NCBI GenBank assembly: GCA_028285345.1 | Contig: JANQPT010000050.1 | Span: 1-64,000 of the forward strand | DNA: 64,000 bases | DNA from: Planctomycetales bacterium | GTDB taxonomy: Bacteria; Planctomycetota; Planctomycetia; Planctomycetales; Planctomycetaceae | Direction: 5' to 3' | Shown here: one piece after another, positions 1 through 9,772 of the stretch | How positions within the stretch are numbered: the stretch's first letter is position 1 | Layout of the letters: every line of letters starts with the position of its first letter | Position numbers and translations under genes: made by a program | The notes under the pieces: model-generated | The model's database searches: none | Told to the model about the DNA's origin: nothing | The model's input: only the letters and a program-made list of their open reading frames with translations

Positions 1-345
1 ATCAAAAAGAGCATGGGCAACATCGACTGGAGCCGCTCCGCGCACGAAGTCGACTGCCACATCCGCGCCATGCAGCCTTGGCCCAAACCATTCACGTTCT
101 GGCACCGCCGCGATGCCGATCCGCTGCGGCTCGTGGTGCCCCGCGTCCGCAAACTGGACGCTCGATCGGCCGAACTGCCCGGTACGGTCCTCGCCGACGA
201 AGCGGGCCGTTTGATCGTGCAAACCGGCACCGACGCCGTGGAAATCGTCGAGATTCAGCCGGAAGGCAAACGAATCATGCCCGCCGCCGACTTCCTCCGC
301 GGCCACCCCATCCCCGCCGGCGACCGGTTGGGCGCGATTGATTGA
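1..345 (+). CDS. fmt: Methionyl-tRNA formyltransferase, C-terminal part (5' end outside window)
   Basis: Formylates the methionyl group of initiator tRNA in the cytoplasm. Only about 114 residues are visible. The reading frame is open to the window edge, so the gene begins upstream. The segment IDWSRSAHEV followed by IRAMQPWPKPFTFW is the characteristic start of the Fmt C-terminal OB-fold domain. The catalytic N-terminal domain (HxSLLP region) is not in the window. The ATG at base 13 is an internal methionine, not the start. A 50-base gap separates it from the next gene on the same strand. Confidence 0.88.
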   Translation: MKKSMGNIDWSRSAHEVDCHIRAMQPWPKPFTFWHRRDADPLRLVVPRVRKLDARSAELPGTVLADEAGRLIVQTGTDAVEIVEIQPEGKRIMPAADFLRGHPIPAGDRLGAID

Positions 346-395
346 AGACTTCATCTCCGACGCGGGTGTTGCGATAGAGCAAAGGATTCCATCCG

Positions 396-941
396 ATGAG
401 TGTCGAGTGCGTCGTGTACATCGCCGTCAGCGTTGACGGTTTCATTGCACGGTCAGACGATGATGTCTCTTGGCTGGATCATCCCGACTATGCGATGCCG
501 GGTGACGAAGACTTCGGATACCGCGACCTTATGCGGACCATCGATGCACTCGTCATGGGGCGGCGAAGTTTCGAGAAAGTGCTCAGCTTCGGTACCTGGC
601 CGTACCAGGAGACGCCCGTGATCATACTCTCAGGTTCGCAGCTGGATATTCCCGGCAATATGAGCGCAAAGGTCCGCACCGCCGACGCAACTCCCGATCA
701 ACTCGTCAGGCAATGGGAAGCAGACGGCCTGAAGCGTCTCTACATCGACGGCGGTGAAACCATTCGGCGGTTCCTGCGTGCCGGATTAATTGATGAAATC
801 ACGCTCACGCAGATACCCATTCTCCTGGGCGAGGGCATTTCCCTGTTTGCCGGACTCGGCATGGAGGTTGAATTGAAGCGTCAACAAACCCGCTCATACG
901 ATAATGGGTTCGTCCAGACGACCTATCAAGTCGTCCGTTGA
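396..941 (+). CDS. Dihydrofolate reductase family protein (RibD C-terminal fold)
   Basis: A 181-aa cytoplasmic reductase of the DHFR/RibD C-terminal superfamily, close in pattern to small YyaP/YwjB-like proteins. The N-terminal IAVSVDGFIA strand, the WLDHP segment, the LVMGRRSFE motif near residue 53 and the YIDGGETIRRFL segment near residue 115 match the NADPH-binding fold. The start ATG is preceded by AAAGGA. Substrate is unknown: members act on pterins or flavin precursors, or remain uncharacterised. It follows fmt on the same strand but has no obvious functional link. Confidence 0.85.
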   Translation: MSVECVVYIAVSVDGFIARSDDDVSWLDHPDYAMPGDEDFGYRDLMRTIDALVMGRRSFEKVLSFGTWPYQETPVIILSGSQLDIPGNMSAKVRTADATPDQLVRQWEADGLKRLYIDGGETIRRFLRAGLIDEITLTQIPILLGEGISLFAGLGMEVELKRQQTRSYDNGFVQTTYQVVR

Positions 942-1002
942 CGCAATTCTGCGACAGACGCAGCGCCTTGAGGGCGTTATCACGGATTGATTGTGGGGTT
1001 GT

Positions 1003-1074
1003 GTGCCACTGGCTTTGCCAGTGCAGATTTCAGTACCTCAAATATTTATGAAGCACTGGCGGAGCCAGTGGCAC
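1003..1074. repeat. Inverted pair of 22-bp REP-like palindromes
   Basis: Two near-identical 22-bp units in opposite orientation (1003-1024 and 1053-1074) match at 20 of 22 positions after reverse complementing. Each unit is itself palindromic (GCACTGGC against GCCAGTGC). They lie between the convergent ends of the DHFR-like gene and the antiporter gene, a usual site for REP/BIME-type elements. They could also act as a bidirectional hairpin at the two gene ends. Confidence 0.7.
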
Positions 1075-1122
1075 CGCTGTTTGTCAGTCTGACAGAGCAC
1101 CAGGAGCGAAACCACTCACATC

Positions 1123-1139
1123 GGTCCGCTCAGCGGACC
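1123..1139 (-). repeat. Short perfect palindrome at the 3' end of the antiporter gene
   Basis: A 17-base palindrome with GGTCCGCT arms around a single central base sits directly next to the antiporter stop codon. It can form a hairpin in the transcript. No T-run follows, so an intrinsic terminator is not supported. It may be another dispersed palindrome. Confidence 0.45.
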
Positions 1140-2684
1140 CTACGTCAGAAACACCCACGTCAGCGCCAGCGACAGCGGAAACAGCACGGCGCAGCTATAG
1201 GCCATGTAGCCGAAGAAACTGGGCATTTTGACGTTGTTCTTTTCGGCGATCGACTTGACCATGAAGTTCGGACCGTTGCCGATGTAGGTCATCGCTCCCA
1301 TAAACACGGCGCCAAGACTGATCGCGATCAGCGATGTTTCCGCCACGCCCGCAACGGTCGCCGCGTCGGTGGGGATCGTCTTCGCCGTTTCGAAGAAGAC
1401 CACGTACGTCGGGGCGTTGTCTAAGAAACTGGAGAGCAACCCGGTTCCCCAGTAAAACTGCCAGGACTTGTCAATCCCCAACGACGGGCCGTAAGTATGC
1501 AGAATTTGAATCGGCGCCTGCATGCAGATGAAGATGCCGATAAACAGCGCTGCCACTTCGATGATCGCGTCATAGTTAAACGAGTTCTGCTGTCGGATCG
1601 CCGTCTGCGTCGAGAGCAGCGACAACCCGGTCAAAGCCAGCATCACGACCTCGCGAAAATAGGCCGGTGCATGGAAATGGGTGCCGGGAATCGCTTTTGA
1701 AGGATCGAGCAGGGCGACGCAGAAGATCACGCCCACCAGCCACACGAAGTTGATCCCGCCCCGAATAGCGAACGGCTGTGTTTGCGCCGGCTTGGTTTCG
1801 ACCGCCGTTCGGTCTTCGTGGCGATACCGCCAGCTGTCCCAAACAAAGTAGACCGCCAGCACGCAGCCGTTCATCGCCAGCCATTGCGGCCACAACTTCA
1901 ACGTCCAAAAGAAGTCCACGCCCCGCAAGAAGCCCAAAAACAGCGGCGGGTCGCCGATCGGCAGCAGACAACCGCCCGTGTTGCACGCGGCAAAAATGAA
2001 GAAGATCACCGTGTGCGCCACATAACGGCGATTGGCGTTGGCTTTCAGCAGCGGGCGGATCAGCAGCATCGCCGCTCCGGTGGTTCCGATCAGACTCGCC
2101 AGCAGCGCGCCGACGCCGATCAACGCCGTATTCAGTTTCGGACGCCCCACGAGATGCCCTTCGATGGCAATTCCGCCGCTAATCACATACAGGCTGAACA
2201 GCAGCACGATAAACGGGATGTATTCCACCAACAGCGCGTTCTTTAACACGGTCAGCGCGGCCGCCCAGCCTGGGGCGGAGAGCACATGTGTGCCGTGATC
2301 GACAACCCCGTGGCCGTAGAGAAACGCGTAGTAAAGCAGGGTCAGCCCGCCGCAGCCCACCGCCACCAATAGCCGGTTGGAATTGTGCTCCCACCAATAC
2401 TCCGAAAAGTGAAACAGAGGCAACAGTGCGATACACAGCAGCAACACGGCAAACGGAATGATGCTGTACGCCGCCGGCGGGGTGGGGTGATGAGCCGTGT
2501 CCGCATGATCAGAATGGTGGTCCGCTTCCGATGCGACTGCGTGAGTCGCAGCATGTTCAGCGGAGACGACCGGCACCATCGTGAATCGCCACAGACAGTA
2601 TCCGACGGCGATACACAAGATTGCCGCAACGACAAAGCGGCGGGAGAATTCCTGTCGTTCGTGCGGGATGGCGGCGATTTCCAT
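1140..2684 (-). CDS. NhaD-like sodium:proton antiporter / ion transporter superfamily membrane protein
   Basis: A 514-aa polytopic inner-membrane protein with about 12 hydrophobic segments. An N-terminal signal anchor is followed by a histidine- and aspartate-rich periplasmic stretch (residues about 45-68, [10 protein letters not shown]). The core resembles NhaD/CitM-type transporters: an EYIPFIVLL helix, a [14 protein letters not shown] segment, an [15 protein letters not shown] loop and an [10 protein letters not shown] segment. The NTGG and LDNAPT motifs suit Na+/H+ antiport of the NhaD family. The His-rich loop could bind metal or sense pH; this is inference. The ATG at 2684 gives a normal family length. 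It is transcribed after the HDOD gene on the same strand, 62 bases away. Confidence 0.85.
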   Translation of the reverse strand: MEIAAIPHERQEFSRRFVVAAILCIAVGYCLWRFTMVPVVSAEHAATHAVASEADHHSDHADTAHHPTPPAAYSIIPFAVLLLCIALLPLFHFSEYWWEHNSNRLLVAVGCGGLTLLYYAFLYGHGVVDHGTHVLSAPGWAAALTVLKNALLVEYIPFIVLLFSLYVISGGIAIEGHLVGRPKLNTALIGVGALLASLIGTTGAAMLLIRPLLKANANRRYVAHTVIFFIFAACNTGGCLLPIGDPPLFLGFLRGVDFFWTLKLWPQWLAMNGCVLAVYFVWDSWRYRHEDRTAVETKPAQTQPFAIRGGINFVWLVGVIFCVALLDPSKAIPGTHFHAPAYFREVVMLALTGLSLLSTQTAIRQQNSFNYDAIIEVAALFIGIFICMQAPIQILHTYGPSLGIDKSWQFYWGTGLLSSFLDNAPTYVVFFETAKTIPTDAATVAGVAETSLIAISLGAVFMGAMTYIGNGPNFMVKSIAEKNNVKMPSFFGYMAYSCAVLFPLSLALTWVFLT

Positions 2685-2746
2685 GATAGATTCTTTCGTG
2701 CAATGATGAATTGAGCGCTGTTGGGGGCTTTCGTCGGTCTTTCGAA

Positions 2747-4750
2747 CTACGAATGGGGAATGGGTTCGCTATGGCTTTGTGAGACGGCCTCGGCAGCGGC
2801 ATCTCGGCGGTTCGCCGGCGACTGCATCACCTGAGAGCGTGTAGTGATGTACGCTTCCAAGGCACACTTTACTTCTGTGGCGTCCAGTAGATTCAATCGC
2901 GCAAGTTCATTCGCCAATTGAAAGGGGTCTTCATTCTGCAGAATCAACAGGTCGACCAACTGATCTTCTTCCAGCAGGTCCAACTGCAACCCCGCTTCGC
3001 CGAATCGTTGCGCGGTTTCCTCCTGAGTCGCGAGAATCAGGTCAACGTCAGCGGGCCGCAGAATATCCCGCTCGACCGCCATCTCGCCGATCAATTGTTC
3101 TAATCCTCCTGAGCGCACCAGCGCTTGGGAGACGGTGGGAACGTCAAGCAGCTCTTGGCTGACCAGCCAGCGGCTAAACCGATGTTGGTTGACCATTTCG
3201 TTCAGGCGCTGGACCGAGTCGTCGATCAGCGATCGCACATGAATACAATTGCCACCGTCCCGCTTGGCCTGGTACATCTCCTGGTCGGCGGCGGCCAGTA
3301 CGCGTGCTCCAATGTCGGTGCATTTGCGCCCTGGCACATCCAAAGCGGCGCCCAAACTCACAGTGGCCGATATTGTGCGCTCGTCAAATTCAAAGATCTC
3401 GTCTGCGACCCGCTGCCGGATCCGTTCGGCAAGCTTCTGCAATCCTTTGAATGTGGGGTTGCTCACTAAGACGACAAACTCCTCACCGCCATAGCGGGCG
3501 AGCACGTCGGAGGGCCGCAATGCCGCCTGAAAGACTTCCGCAATTCGCCGCAAGACGCGGTCACCGAACTGGTGGCCGTACGTGTCATTGATCTTCTTAA
3601 ACTGATCAATGTCCGAGAAGATCACGCCCAACGGCTTCGCGGAACGGAGGCACTTCGTCGCTTCCGACGCAAGCGCATTGTCAAAATAGACGCGGTTAAA
3701 GACCTGCGTAAGCGGATCGCAACTGGCGTGTTCCTGCAGCTTCTGGTGCTGCGATTCGATTTCCTGTTTCGCCTGAATCGCGGCCTGATAACGGGCGGTC
3801 GCTTTGAGTTGTTCGACGTTCTCCCGCGCGGCGACCATCGCGAGTTGAGAACTCGCCTCTGCCATGATCTCAGTGGGGTCGCAGAGCTGATTCGCCTGGG
3901 CCGAAAACTGATCGGCGATATCCTCGATCCGCTGACGGACCGCATGCAGATAGTCGGCCAATGCCGTCTCGTCCATGCCATAGTAGTTATCCGCGCACTT
4001 CTTCAGCCGGCTGAATGCCTGTGCGGTGTTCTCGCCACAAAACAAATCTCCCACGTGTGAAGCCGTTGCCAGTGCCCGTATGATCGATATGTCCGGCCGA
4101 TCCTCTTCCGACTCAATCAACTCTGGCGGAATGTGGTGAAAGCGGACCAGTTCCCGCAGCGACTCGGGAAGTTTCCATGTCTCCATCAATTTGGCGCCGA
4201 TCTCCGCGTGATCAAATCCGAATTCTTCCTGTTCCGCTTCAAACAGATCACAACCGCGGTCAACGACCGCGTTCAATACGCGGCAGTACTCTTCCGGAAT
4301 CGCCTTGAGCATCGCCAGCCGGCCCAAGTCCATCATCAGACCCGACAGAAACAGCTCCGATTCGGTACGGTCGTTCATCCGTTTGCCGATGAGCTCAGCC
4401 GAAATGGCGTGCACCACCGACTGCAGCCAATAGCGGGAATAGTGCTCCGCCATAGGACCGCCCGTCGACGCGGATGCGGACAGGTAAAAGCTCAGGGCGA
4501 TCGACGTCACATACGTCCCGCCCAAAAGGCTGATGGCACGCTCCAAAGACGTGACTCTCGACGAGACGCCGAAAAACGTGGAATTGATGACCTTCAGAAT
4601 CTTGGCCGAAATTGCCGGATCGGTTTTGACCAATGCGACCACTTCGCCGACGCCCGCTTCCGGATCGTTCGACAAGTTGATCAGTTCCACTGCCACCGAA
4701 GGCAGGGAGGGCAAATGCTTCGAATTCCAAATTCGCTGGGGATCGATCAT
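2747..4750 (-). CDS. HDOD domain plus GGDEF diguanylate cyclase with MshEN-like C-terminal region
   Basis: A 667-aa cytoplasmic signalling protein. Residues 1 to about 210 form an HDOD domain ([14 protein letters not shown] start, [14 protein letters not shown]). A helical linker follows (about 290-340). Residues about 345-505 are a GGDEF domain with an intact active-site GGEEF near residue 417 and an RPSD I-site five residues before it, so c-di-GMP synthesis with product inhibition is expected. The tail (about 540-640) has two similar helical units ([20 protein letters not shown] and a later [12 protein letters not shown]), which resemble the c-di-GMP-binding MshEN/GspE-N domain; this last assignment is inference. 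It lies downstream of regulator, FHA and CheX genes on the same strand. Confidence 0.9.
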   Translation of the reverse strand: MIDPQRIWNSKHLPSLPSVAVELINLSNDPEAGVGEVVALVKTDPAISAKILKVINSTFFGVSSRVTSLERAISLLGGTYVTSIALSFYLSASASTGGPMAEHYSRYWLQSVVHAISAELIGKRMNDRTESELFLSGLMMDLGRLAMLKAIPEEYCRVLNAVVDRGCDLFEAEQEEFGFDHAEIGAKLMETWKLPESLRELVRFHHIPPELIESEEDRPDISIIRALATASHVGDLFCGENTAQAFSRLKKCADNYYGMDETALADYLHAVRQRIEDIADQFSAQANQLCDPTEIMAEASSQLAMVAARENVEQLKATARYQAAIQAKQEIESQHQKLQEHASCDPLTQVFNRVYFDNALASEATKCLRSAKPLGVIFSDIDQFKKINDTYGHQFGDRVLRRIAEVFQAALRPSDVLARYGGEEFVVLVSNPTFKGLQKLAERIRQRVADEIFEFDERTISATVSLGAALDVPGRKCTDIGARVLAAADQEMYQAKRDGGNCIHVRSLIDDSVQRLNEMVNQHRFSRWLVSQELLDVPTVSQALVRSGGLEQLIGEMAVERDILRPADVDLILATQEETAQRFGEAGLQLDLLEEDQLVDLLILQNEDPFQLANELARLNLLDATEVKCALEAYITTRSQVMQSPANRRDAAAEAVSQSHSEPIPHS

Positions 4751-5003
4751 CGTTGAGGGTGAACCCGGGGGGCAGGTTGCTAGGCAGCGAGAGGGGGGAA
4801 GCTGGTTTTTGATCCGTTCGATGTGGCCCGCAGCAGTGTTCGGTCGGCGTTACTCTCGACAATTCGTGGGTTGTGGGGAGGTGCTCGCAGGCGTGATCAT
4901 GAACTCAATCTTGGCGGGGATCCTTCTACGTTGGTTGAAAACTCTTGGCATTAATAGCGGCGTTTTTTGAATTGAGTTGCGGTCGTTAGTAGTGGCCAAT
5001 CGT

Positions 5004-5498
5004 CTACGATTTCGGGGTGGTGAATCCGACTTCGATGGAGAAACGTCCGAGATCGCACTCAAATGAGACACAGATCGGCGTCACATCCGAAGGAAAGTGC
5101 ACGACATGCCCCTGTCCCGTGACGACATTCGGAATTCCCAACGATAGCTCTAAGTCCGCAAGTTTCGCCTTGGCGCTGCCGGCAACCATATTGGCCAACT
5201 CGCCAATCGCGTCGCAGACTTCCTCATTGATCGTCTCGCTTGGCACCCCGATCATTCGTTCCGGCACCGCCAACGCGACCTCTTCTGCAAAACTCAGCAC
5301 AATTGTCCCCTGAACGTGTCCAGTCAAGCCGATCACAGCGCTCACTTCGTACTCGGGCACGTTGTCCGTCTTAAGTCGCAGCCCCGTCCGCTTGGGCGTG
5401 ACCTGCAACATCGTGTCGAATACGTTCTTCGTCGCGGCGATCACCGGATTGATGTAATCGACGTCGTGCGAGGCGGGGACTTCAGTGAGAGTGCTCAT
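5004..5498 (-). CDS. CheX-like chemotaxis phosphatase family protein
   Basis: A 164-aa cytoplasmic protein of the CheX/CheC family. CheX dephosphorylates phospho-CheY-like receivers using a conserved ExxN motif on a long helix; here EEVCDAIGELANMVAGSAK carries GELAN near residue 105. The N-terminal INPVIAATKNVFDTML helix and the LTGHVQGTIVLSF strand pair are typical. The ATG at 5498 gives full family length. It lies between the FHA gene and the HDOD-GGDEF gene, with a receiver-only regulator further upstream, so that receiver is a plausible substrate (inference). Confidence 0.87.
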   Translation of the reverse strand: MSTLTEVPASHDVDYINPVIAATKNVFDTMLQVTPKRTGLRLKTDNVPEYEVSAVIGLTGHVQGTIVLSFAEEVALAVPERMIGVPSETINEEVCDAIGELANMVAGSAKAKLADLELSLGIPNVVTGQGHVVHFPSDVTPICVSFECDLGRFSIEVGFTTPKS

Positions 5499-5771
5499 GT
5501 TTAAAATCCTAGGCCGAGTTCGATAAATCTCACGTGAGATAGAGACACACCCCGACCGTCCCTAAGAGATCAACCGATAGTGGGAAGGTTCGAGGCTATG
5601 GCCAATATAGGTCACGATTCACGGCAAGCAGGTTGTTTTCCTGGATGCGCAAGCAGATTTTTGCGTCAGAATCGAGCATCCGCCGTAGCAACGCTGCGGA
5701 TGATGCGCGTTATGACGAATAAACCGCAGCGGCACCCGCTTCGTCCGGACCCTCAGGGACGGCGGCGATCC

Positions 5772-6434
5772 TCACTGGTCCGGATCGGCAATGCGGCGGA
5801 GATAGATCGCCAGATGCATTTCGGTCTTCAGCAATCGCTGCCAAACCGCCTGCGGAACGACGATCTGCGGCTGCCCGCCGTCGCTCTGTTCCTCGGCGTT
5901 TTCCAAAATGGCCGCAATCTGATCGTGAACGTAGGCCAAGACGTCCGAAACCAACGCGGCGTGCACAGGACGCAAGTCGCGCGGAACCTCGGGTGGCCCC
6001 TGTGGAAACAGTTCACCCTCTGAGCGCGATTCGCCGGGAGGTGATGACGACTGGTCGGAGTGCAACGACATCGTATGCGAATCCGACGAAAGCACACCGC
6101 TGTTTTGCAACTCGGTGCGAGTCTGCTGCAGCGTGATCTCCTCCTCACTGCCGAATATCAGCAACGATCGGCCCACCGCAACCAAATCGCCGATCTGCAG
6201 CACCCGCATATGCATCGGATGACCGTTGACCCGTGTGCCGTTGGTGCTGTCCAGGTCCGTCAGGATAAACTTCCCGCCGTCCTCTTGGATCTTCACGTGA
6301 AACCGGCTCACACTCTCGTCGTTGAGGCGGATCGTATTATCGTCCTCCCGCCCGATGGTGACAGGAGTCGGCAGATCAGAGTAGACCGAACCTTTCTCCA
6401 ATCCGCTCACGACCTGGAGAGTCACTAAGGCCAT
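5772..6434 (-). CDS. FHA domain protein
   Basis: A 220-aa cytoplasmic protein with one N-terminal forkhead-associated domain (residues about 2-95), a phosphothreonine-binding module. Visible motifs are the TIGREDDNTIRL strand, SVSRFHVKI and LDSTNGTRVNG, including the conserved GR, SRxH and NG residues. The C-terminal half is polar and of unknown fold. The in-frame TTG at 6452 is possible, but the ATG at 6434 (MALVTLQ) matches the usual FHA beginning and is preferred. Its partner may be phosphorylated by a Ser/Thr kinase encoded elsewhere. It sits in the signalling group with CheX and a receiver. Confidence 0.88.
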   Translation of the reverse strand: MALVTLQVVSGLEKGSVYSDLPTPVTIGREDDNTIRLNDESVSRFHVKIQEDGGKFILTDLDSTNGTRVNGHPMHMRVLQIGDLVAVGRSLLIFGSEEEITLQQTRTELQNSGVLSSDSHTMSLHSDQSSSPPGESRSEGELFPQGPPEVPRDLRPVHAALVSDVLAYVHDQIAAILENAEEQSDGGQPQIVVPQAVWQRLLKTEMHLAIYLRRIADPDQ

Positions 6435-6771
6435 ACGACACACTAAAATCAAGAAGTGAAACGGTGAGAAGTCGTCGGTTCACGCGAAGACGGGTCGAGC
6501 GCAATTCCAAAGAGATCTGTCATGAGGAGATGCGGTTTTCAGATGATCGGTGACCTTCGTCGTGAACGGCCGAAACATCGGACAACCTTATTATGGCTGG
6601 CAAGCCACCGCTTGAAAAGGCTGTTGTTTGCCCAGACGATCGCTTTGAGGCAAAACTTGGCTTTTGAAAGCAGTCTCGAATCAAGCGCAGAAAGGCCGTC
6701 CTGGTCCAAAATACGGCGACGACGTTGGCAAACCCGGCATCGGATGTGCCTGCCACAATATTAAGCAGGAA
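6435..6771. other. Intergenic stretch without recognisable genes
   Basis: About 340 bases between the FHA gene and the response regulator on the minus strand. Short open frames on both strands have arginine-rich or low-complexity translations and no family resemblance. I see no clear hairpin or repeat. It should contain the FHA gene promoter. Confidence 0.4.
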
Positions 6772-7194
6772 TCAGTTGAGCGAGCCTGTCCAATTCATAA
6801 TATCCGGATCGTTGTACGTCTCGCCGATGGCGTGCGAGACGATCGTCACCACCTCGCTCTTGGTCACCGGTTTCGCCAGCACAGAAAACGCCTCCGCCTC
6901 TTCGGCATCCTTCCGCAGATCGTCGGTCGCATCAGCAGTAATAATGATGCACGGCAAGATCGACTGCAGCGACTTCACGATCCGCAGTGTCTCCAGGCCG
7001 GTCAGCACCTCCATATGCATGTCGAGCATGACCAGGTCAACTTGCCGTTCCTGCACAATATCGATCGCCTCTTCGCCAGAACCAGCTTCGACCAATTCGA
7101 AACGGGGCTCGAAAATCGACCGCAGCGTCTGACGAAACTGTGTGTCGTCATCCGCGATCAATAGTTCGTAAGGCCGGCAACCAGGACGTCTCAC
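6772..7194 (-). CDS. Receiver-only response regulator (CheY-like)
   Basis: A 140-aa single REC domain without an output domain. The acidic pocket (LLIADDD), the phosphoacceptor Asp in VMLDMHM near residue 55, the Thr in IIITADA and the Lys in VLAKPV are all present. The GTG at 7194 is preferred because AGGAG lies six bases upstream; a TTG at 7209 would place that Shine-Dalgarno sequence inside the gene. It probably acts through protein contacts in phosphorelay or CheX-type control. No histidine kinase is encoded nearby, so its phosphodonor is elsewhere. Confidence 0.9.
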   Translation of the reverse strand: MRRPGCRPYELLIADDDTQFRQTLRSIFEPRFELVEAGSGEEAIDIVQERQVDLVMLDMHMEVLTGLETLRIVKSLQSILPCIIITADATDDLRKDAEEAEAFSVLAKPVTKSEVVTIVSHAIGETYNDPDIMNWTGSLN

Positions 7195-7668
7195 CGTCTG
7201 CTCCTGCAAAACAATTCAGCACCAAACATGCGCGATTCGGCAACACAGAACTCGGAATCTAACCAATTCGTAAGGGCTGAATGCGCAACTGGCCATCGAA
7301 GACTCAATGCCCATCTCCCCGATTACGCAACAACGGTACCAATCGAAGCACAATTTGCTGCAACGTCATTAAGTCTTTTCGTGAAAAGATCTTCAGAACA
7401 CGCTCACAGCAACGGTTCTGCAATTGTACCAGCGCCACACGACGGAAATCGAGACGAATTTCCAAGCTGTATCCCCCTAAACTGCCAGAACGGCAGCAAT
7501 TAGGCGGATTTTGAGTCAACGTCCAGTCTGCTGTGAGGCAACTGTGGGCGAAAAACTGCGCAGCCGGTCGGCAGGTCAAGCGGCGCCAGAAGCAGCTCCA
7601 GAGGTCACTACGACTGCGCCCCCGAGCGGATCGGGCTTCGAATCGCTGGCCCCACGCTCTTCGAGACT
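7195..7668. other. Intergenic region between regulator gene and fabF
   Basis: About 470 bases with no convincing gene on either strand. Candidate frames are short and unlike any family I recognise. It probably carries the promoter of the response regulator and the 3' untranslated region of the fatty-acid gene group. No T-tailed hairpin was found. Confidence 0.4.
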
Positions 7669-8955
7669 CTAATTCTCGTATTGAGCGAATATCAACGAGA
7701 TGTTCTGTCCGCCGAATCCGAAGCTGTTGGAGAGGGCGCGTTGCACGCGTTGCTTTCGGGATTCATTCGGCACATAGTCCAAGTCGCACTCGGGGTCCGG
7801 CGTCTCGTAGTTGATGGTCGGCGGCAACACTCCGTCGCGCATCGCCAACAAGCAGGTGATCGCCTCGACACTGCCTGCGGCGGCGATCAAGTGCCCCATC
7901 ATGCTTTTCACGCTGGAGACCGGCGTGTTGTACGCCTCCTCCTCCAATGCCCCCTTAATCGCCAGCGTCTCAACGCGATCGTTCACCGACGTGCTCGTCC
8001 CGTGGGCGTTGACATAGTCGATCTGATCCCGGTTGAGTCCGGCATCCTTGAGGGCCATTTTGATGCAGGATATCGCGCCGCGTCCTTCAGGGTGAGTATC
8101 CGTAATGCGATAGGCGTCCGCCGTCGAGCCGAACCCGACGATCTCCGCATATATCTGCGCGCCGCGTGCTTTCGCTCGCTCCAATTCTTCCAGCACCAAC
8201 ATCCCGGCCCCCTCGCCCAGCACGAATCCGTCACGATTCTTATCGAACGGCCGCGAGGCCCGTTGTGGAACCTCGTTGTTGGTCGACAGTGCCGTCAATA
8301 GATTAAAACCGGTGACCCCGAACGGGTGAATCATGCTGTGTGCCCCGCCCGAGAGCATCACCTCGGCGTCCCCGCGGCGAATGATCTCGGTCGCCTCGCC
8401 GATCGCCTGGCTCGACGCCGCGCAGGCGGTCAAACAATTCGCGTTGGGACCCTGGGCGTTGAAAATCGAGGCCAGGTGGCCGACCGGCATGTTCGGCTCT
8501 TGTTCCAGTTCCGCTTGCGGGTGCAGCGAGGCGAGACCGCCGCGCGTAAATTCGACGAGATCGACCTCGCCGTCCCGGTAGGCGTCGGCGATGATCTTCA
8601 TCAAATTCATGAAGTCTTGCTGCCCCTCACCCGCGCCGAGATAGACACCAAAATCGACCGGCTGCAGTTGGGGGTCGTCCATGATTCCGGAATCTTTGAC
8701 CGCCTCCGTTGCGGCGCCGATCGCAAAACGAACGTTGCGTCCCGCATGTTCGTAGTCGGACTCATCGTCGACGTACTGTGAAAGGTCAAAACCCTTCACT
8801 TCGCCTGCGATGCGCGTCGGAAAATTGCCGGCGTCAAAATGCGAGATTTCCCCGACGCCGCTGCCCCCTTCCTGCAGGACATTCCACGTTGATTCGACAC
8901 TATTTCCTACGGGGGTGATGCAGCCGATCCCCGTCACCACGACTCGACGTCTCAT
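7669..8955 (-). CDS. fabF: Beta-ketoacyl-ACP synthase II (FabF-type)
   Basis: A 428-aa condensing enzyme that extends acyl-ACP with malonyl-ACP in type II fatty acid or polyketide synthesis. The start MRRRVVVTGIGCITPVG is typical. The nucleophile Cys lies in CLTACAASSQ near residue 175. The two catalytic His residues lie in VNAHGTST (near 316) and KSMMGHLIAAAG (near 350). All triad residues are intact. It is the last gene of the group fabZ-fabG-acp-fabZ-fabF on the minus strand, so its partner ACP is probably the product of 9773-10162. The symbol reflects family; a dedicated secondary pathway is not excluded. Confidence 0.93.
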   Translation of the reverse strand: MRRRVVVTGIGCITPVGNSVESTWNVLQEGGSGVGEISHFDAGNFPTRIAGEVKGFDLSQYVDDESDYEHAGRNVRFAIGAATEAVKDSGIMDDPQLQPVDFGVYLGAGEGQQDFMNLMKIIADAYRDGEVDLVEFTRGGLASLHPQAELEQEPNMPVGHLASIFNAQGPNANCLTACAASSQAIGEATEIIRRGDAEVMLSGGAHSMIHPFGVTGFNLLTALSTNNEVPQRASRPFDKNRDGFVLGEGAGMLVLEELERAKARGAQIYAEIVGFGSTADAYRITDTHPEGRGAISCIKMALKDAGLNRDQIDYVNAHGTSTSVNDRVETLAIKGALEEEAYNTPVSSVKSMMGHLIAAAGSVEAITCLLAMRDGVLPPTINYETPDPECDLDYVPNESRKQRVQRALSNSFGFGGQNISLIFAQYEN

Positions 8956-9115
8956 GGTACCTGTTTTCCCAGCTATTCACGAAGATTGGTCAACAGCGCA
9001 GCACGCCGGACCCGCACCCGGCGTTTCATGCGGACTGACCGTTTCGTCCATTGTACGCGTTTCGCAAAACTTCGGCCAAGAGAAGTCTTCTTGGCCGGGC
9101 GTTTTAAGACGCTAT

Positions 9116-9619
9116 TTAGTTGTCGACGACCGTGATCGATGTGCTCCCGTCGCCCGCCTTGCCGACATCCATCACACCCAGCAGCCGCATACTGAACACA
9201 AAGTTCTTTTGGTCAATTGCGGCCGCTTCCGGGCGGGTCTTATCCACGTGGGCGAACACAATCTCGGCCTCGGCAACCGTCCGCTCGCCGACGGTCGCGG
9301 TGCACTCCACCATTCCGCCCTGCTCGGACGATTCGAGGAGCTTGGCGTGATAGGTCAACGTTTCGCCGGGGCACGCCCAGCTATGAAACTCCAGCTTGGG
9401 GATTTTTGCCAGAATCACGACATGCTCAAAGTCGTTCTTCTCCCCGAGCAATATCCCCCCGGTCTGGGCCAGACCTTCCATGATCAGAGAACCCGGCATG
9501 ACCGGGAATCCCGGATAATGATCGTGCAAATATTCCTCGGCCAGCGTCACGTTCTTGAGCGCGGTCGCGTGCGACCCGCTTACGAACTCCGTGAACCGGT
9601 CAATCCAAATCCACCTCAT
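9116..9619 (-). CDS. 3-hydroxyacyl-ACP dehydratase, FabZ/FabA-like (first copy)
   Basis: A 167-aa hotdog-fold enzyme that dehydrates beta-hydroxyacyl-ACP. The helix-start motif HDHYPGFPVMPG and the following LIMEGLAQTGG carry the catalytic His and Glu. The ATG at 9619 (MRWIWIDRF) fits the family; upstream in-frame codons to 9715 encode a cysteine- and arginine-rich tail not seen in the family and are judged non-coding. It lies between the acyl carrier protein gene and fabF. A second divergent dehydratase heads the same group. Confidence 0.88.
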   Translation of the reverse strand: MRWIWIDRFTEFVSGSHATALKNVTLAEEYLHDHYPGFPVMPGSLIMEGLAQTGGILLGEKNDFEHVVILAKIPKLEFHSWACPGETLTYHAKLLESSEQGGMVECTATVGERTVAEAEIVFAHVDKTRPEAAAIDQKNFVFSMRLLGVMDVGKAGDGSTSITVVDN

Positions 9620-9772
9620 TGCACATCTCGTCTTCGTCGAAAACGTCGCATCAACCCATGCCCCGCAGGGATCGCCGTACGGCAGCGGGCACGCACACCT
9701 GCGTCGGTCCGTCAAAGGACCGATGCCGGTCTGCTCACCGAACTATTCTCAGCCGCTCCGGCGAGATTCAGT

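Noticed and set aside
987-1424. 145-codon plus-strand frame
   Set aside because: It runs through the REP pair and then antisense to the antiporter gene; the translation is Arg/His-rich shadow sequence.
6522-6764. 80-codon plus-strand frame with GAGGAG before its ATG
   Set aside because: The Shine-Dalgarno spacing is too short and the product is Arg/Leu-rich without any similarity; treated as chance.
9620-9715. N-terminal extension of the first FabZ-like dehydratase
   Set aside because: Cys/Arg-rich with no family counterpart; the internal ATG fits the family start.
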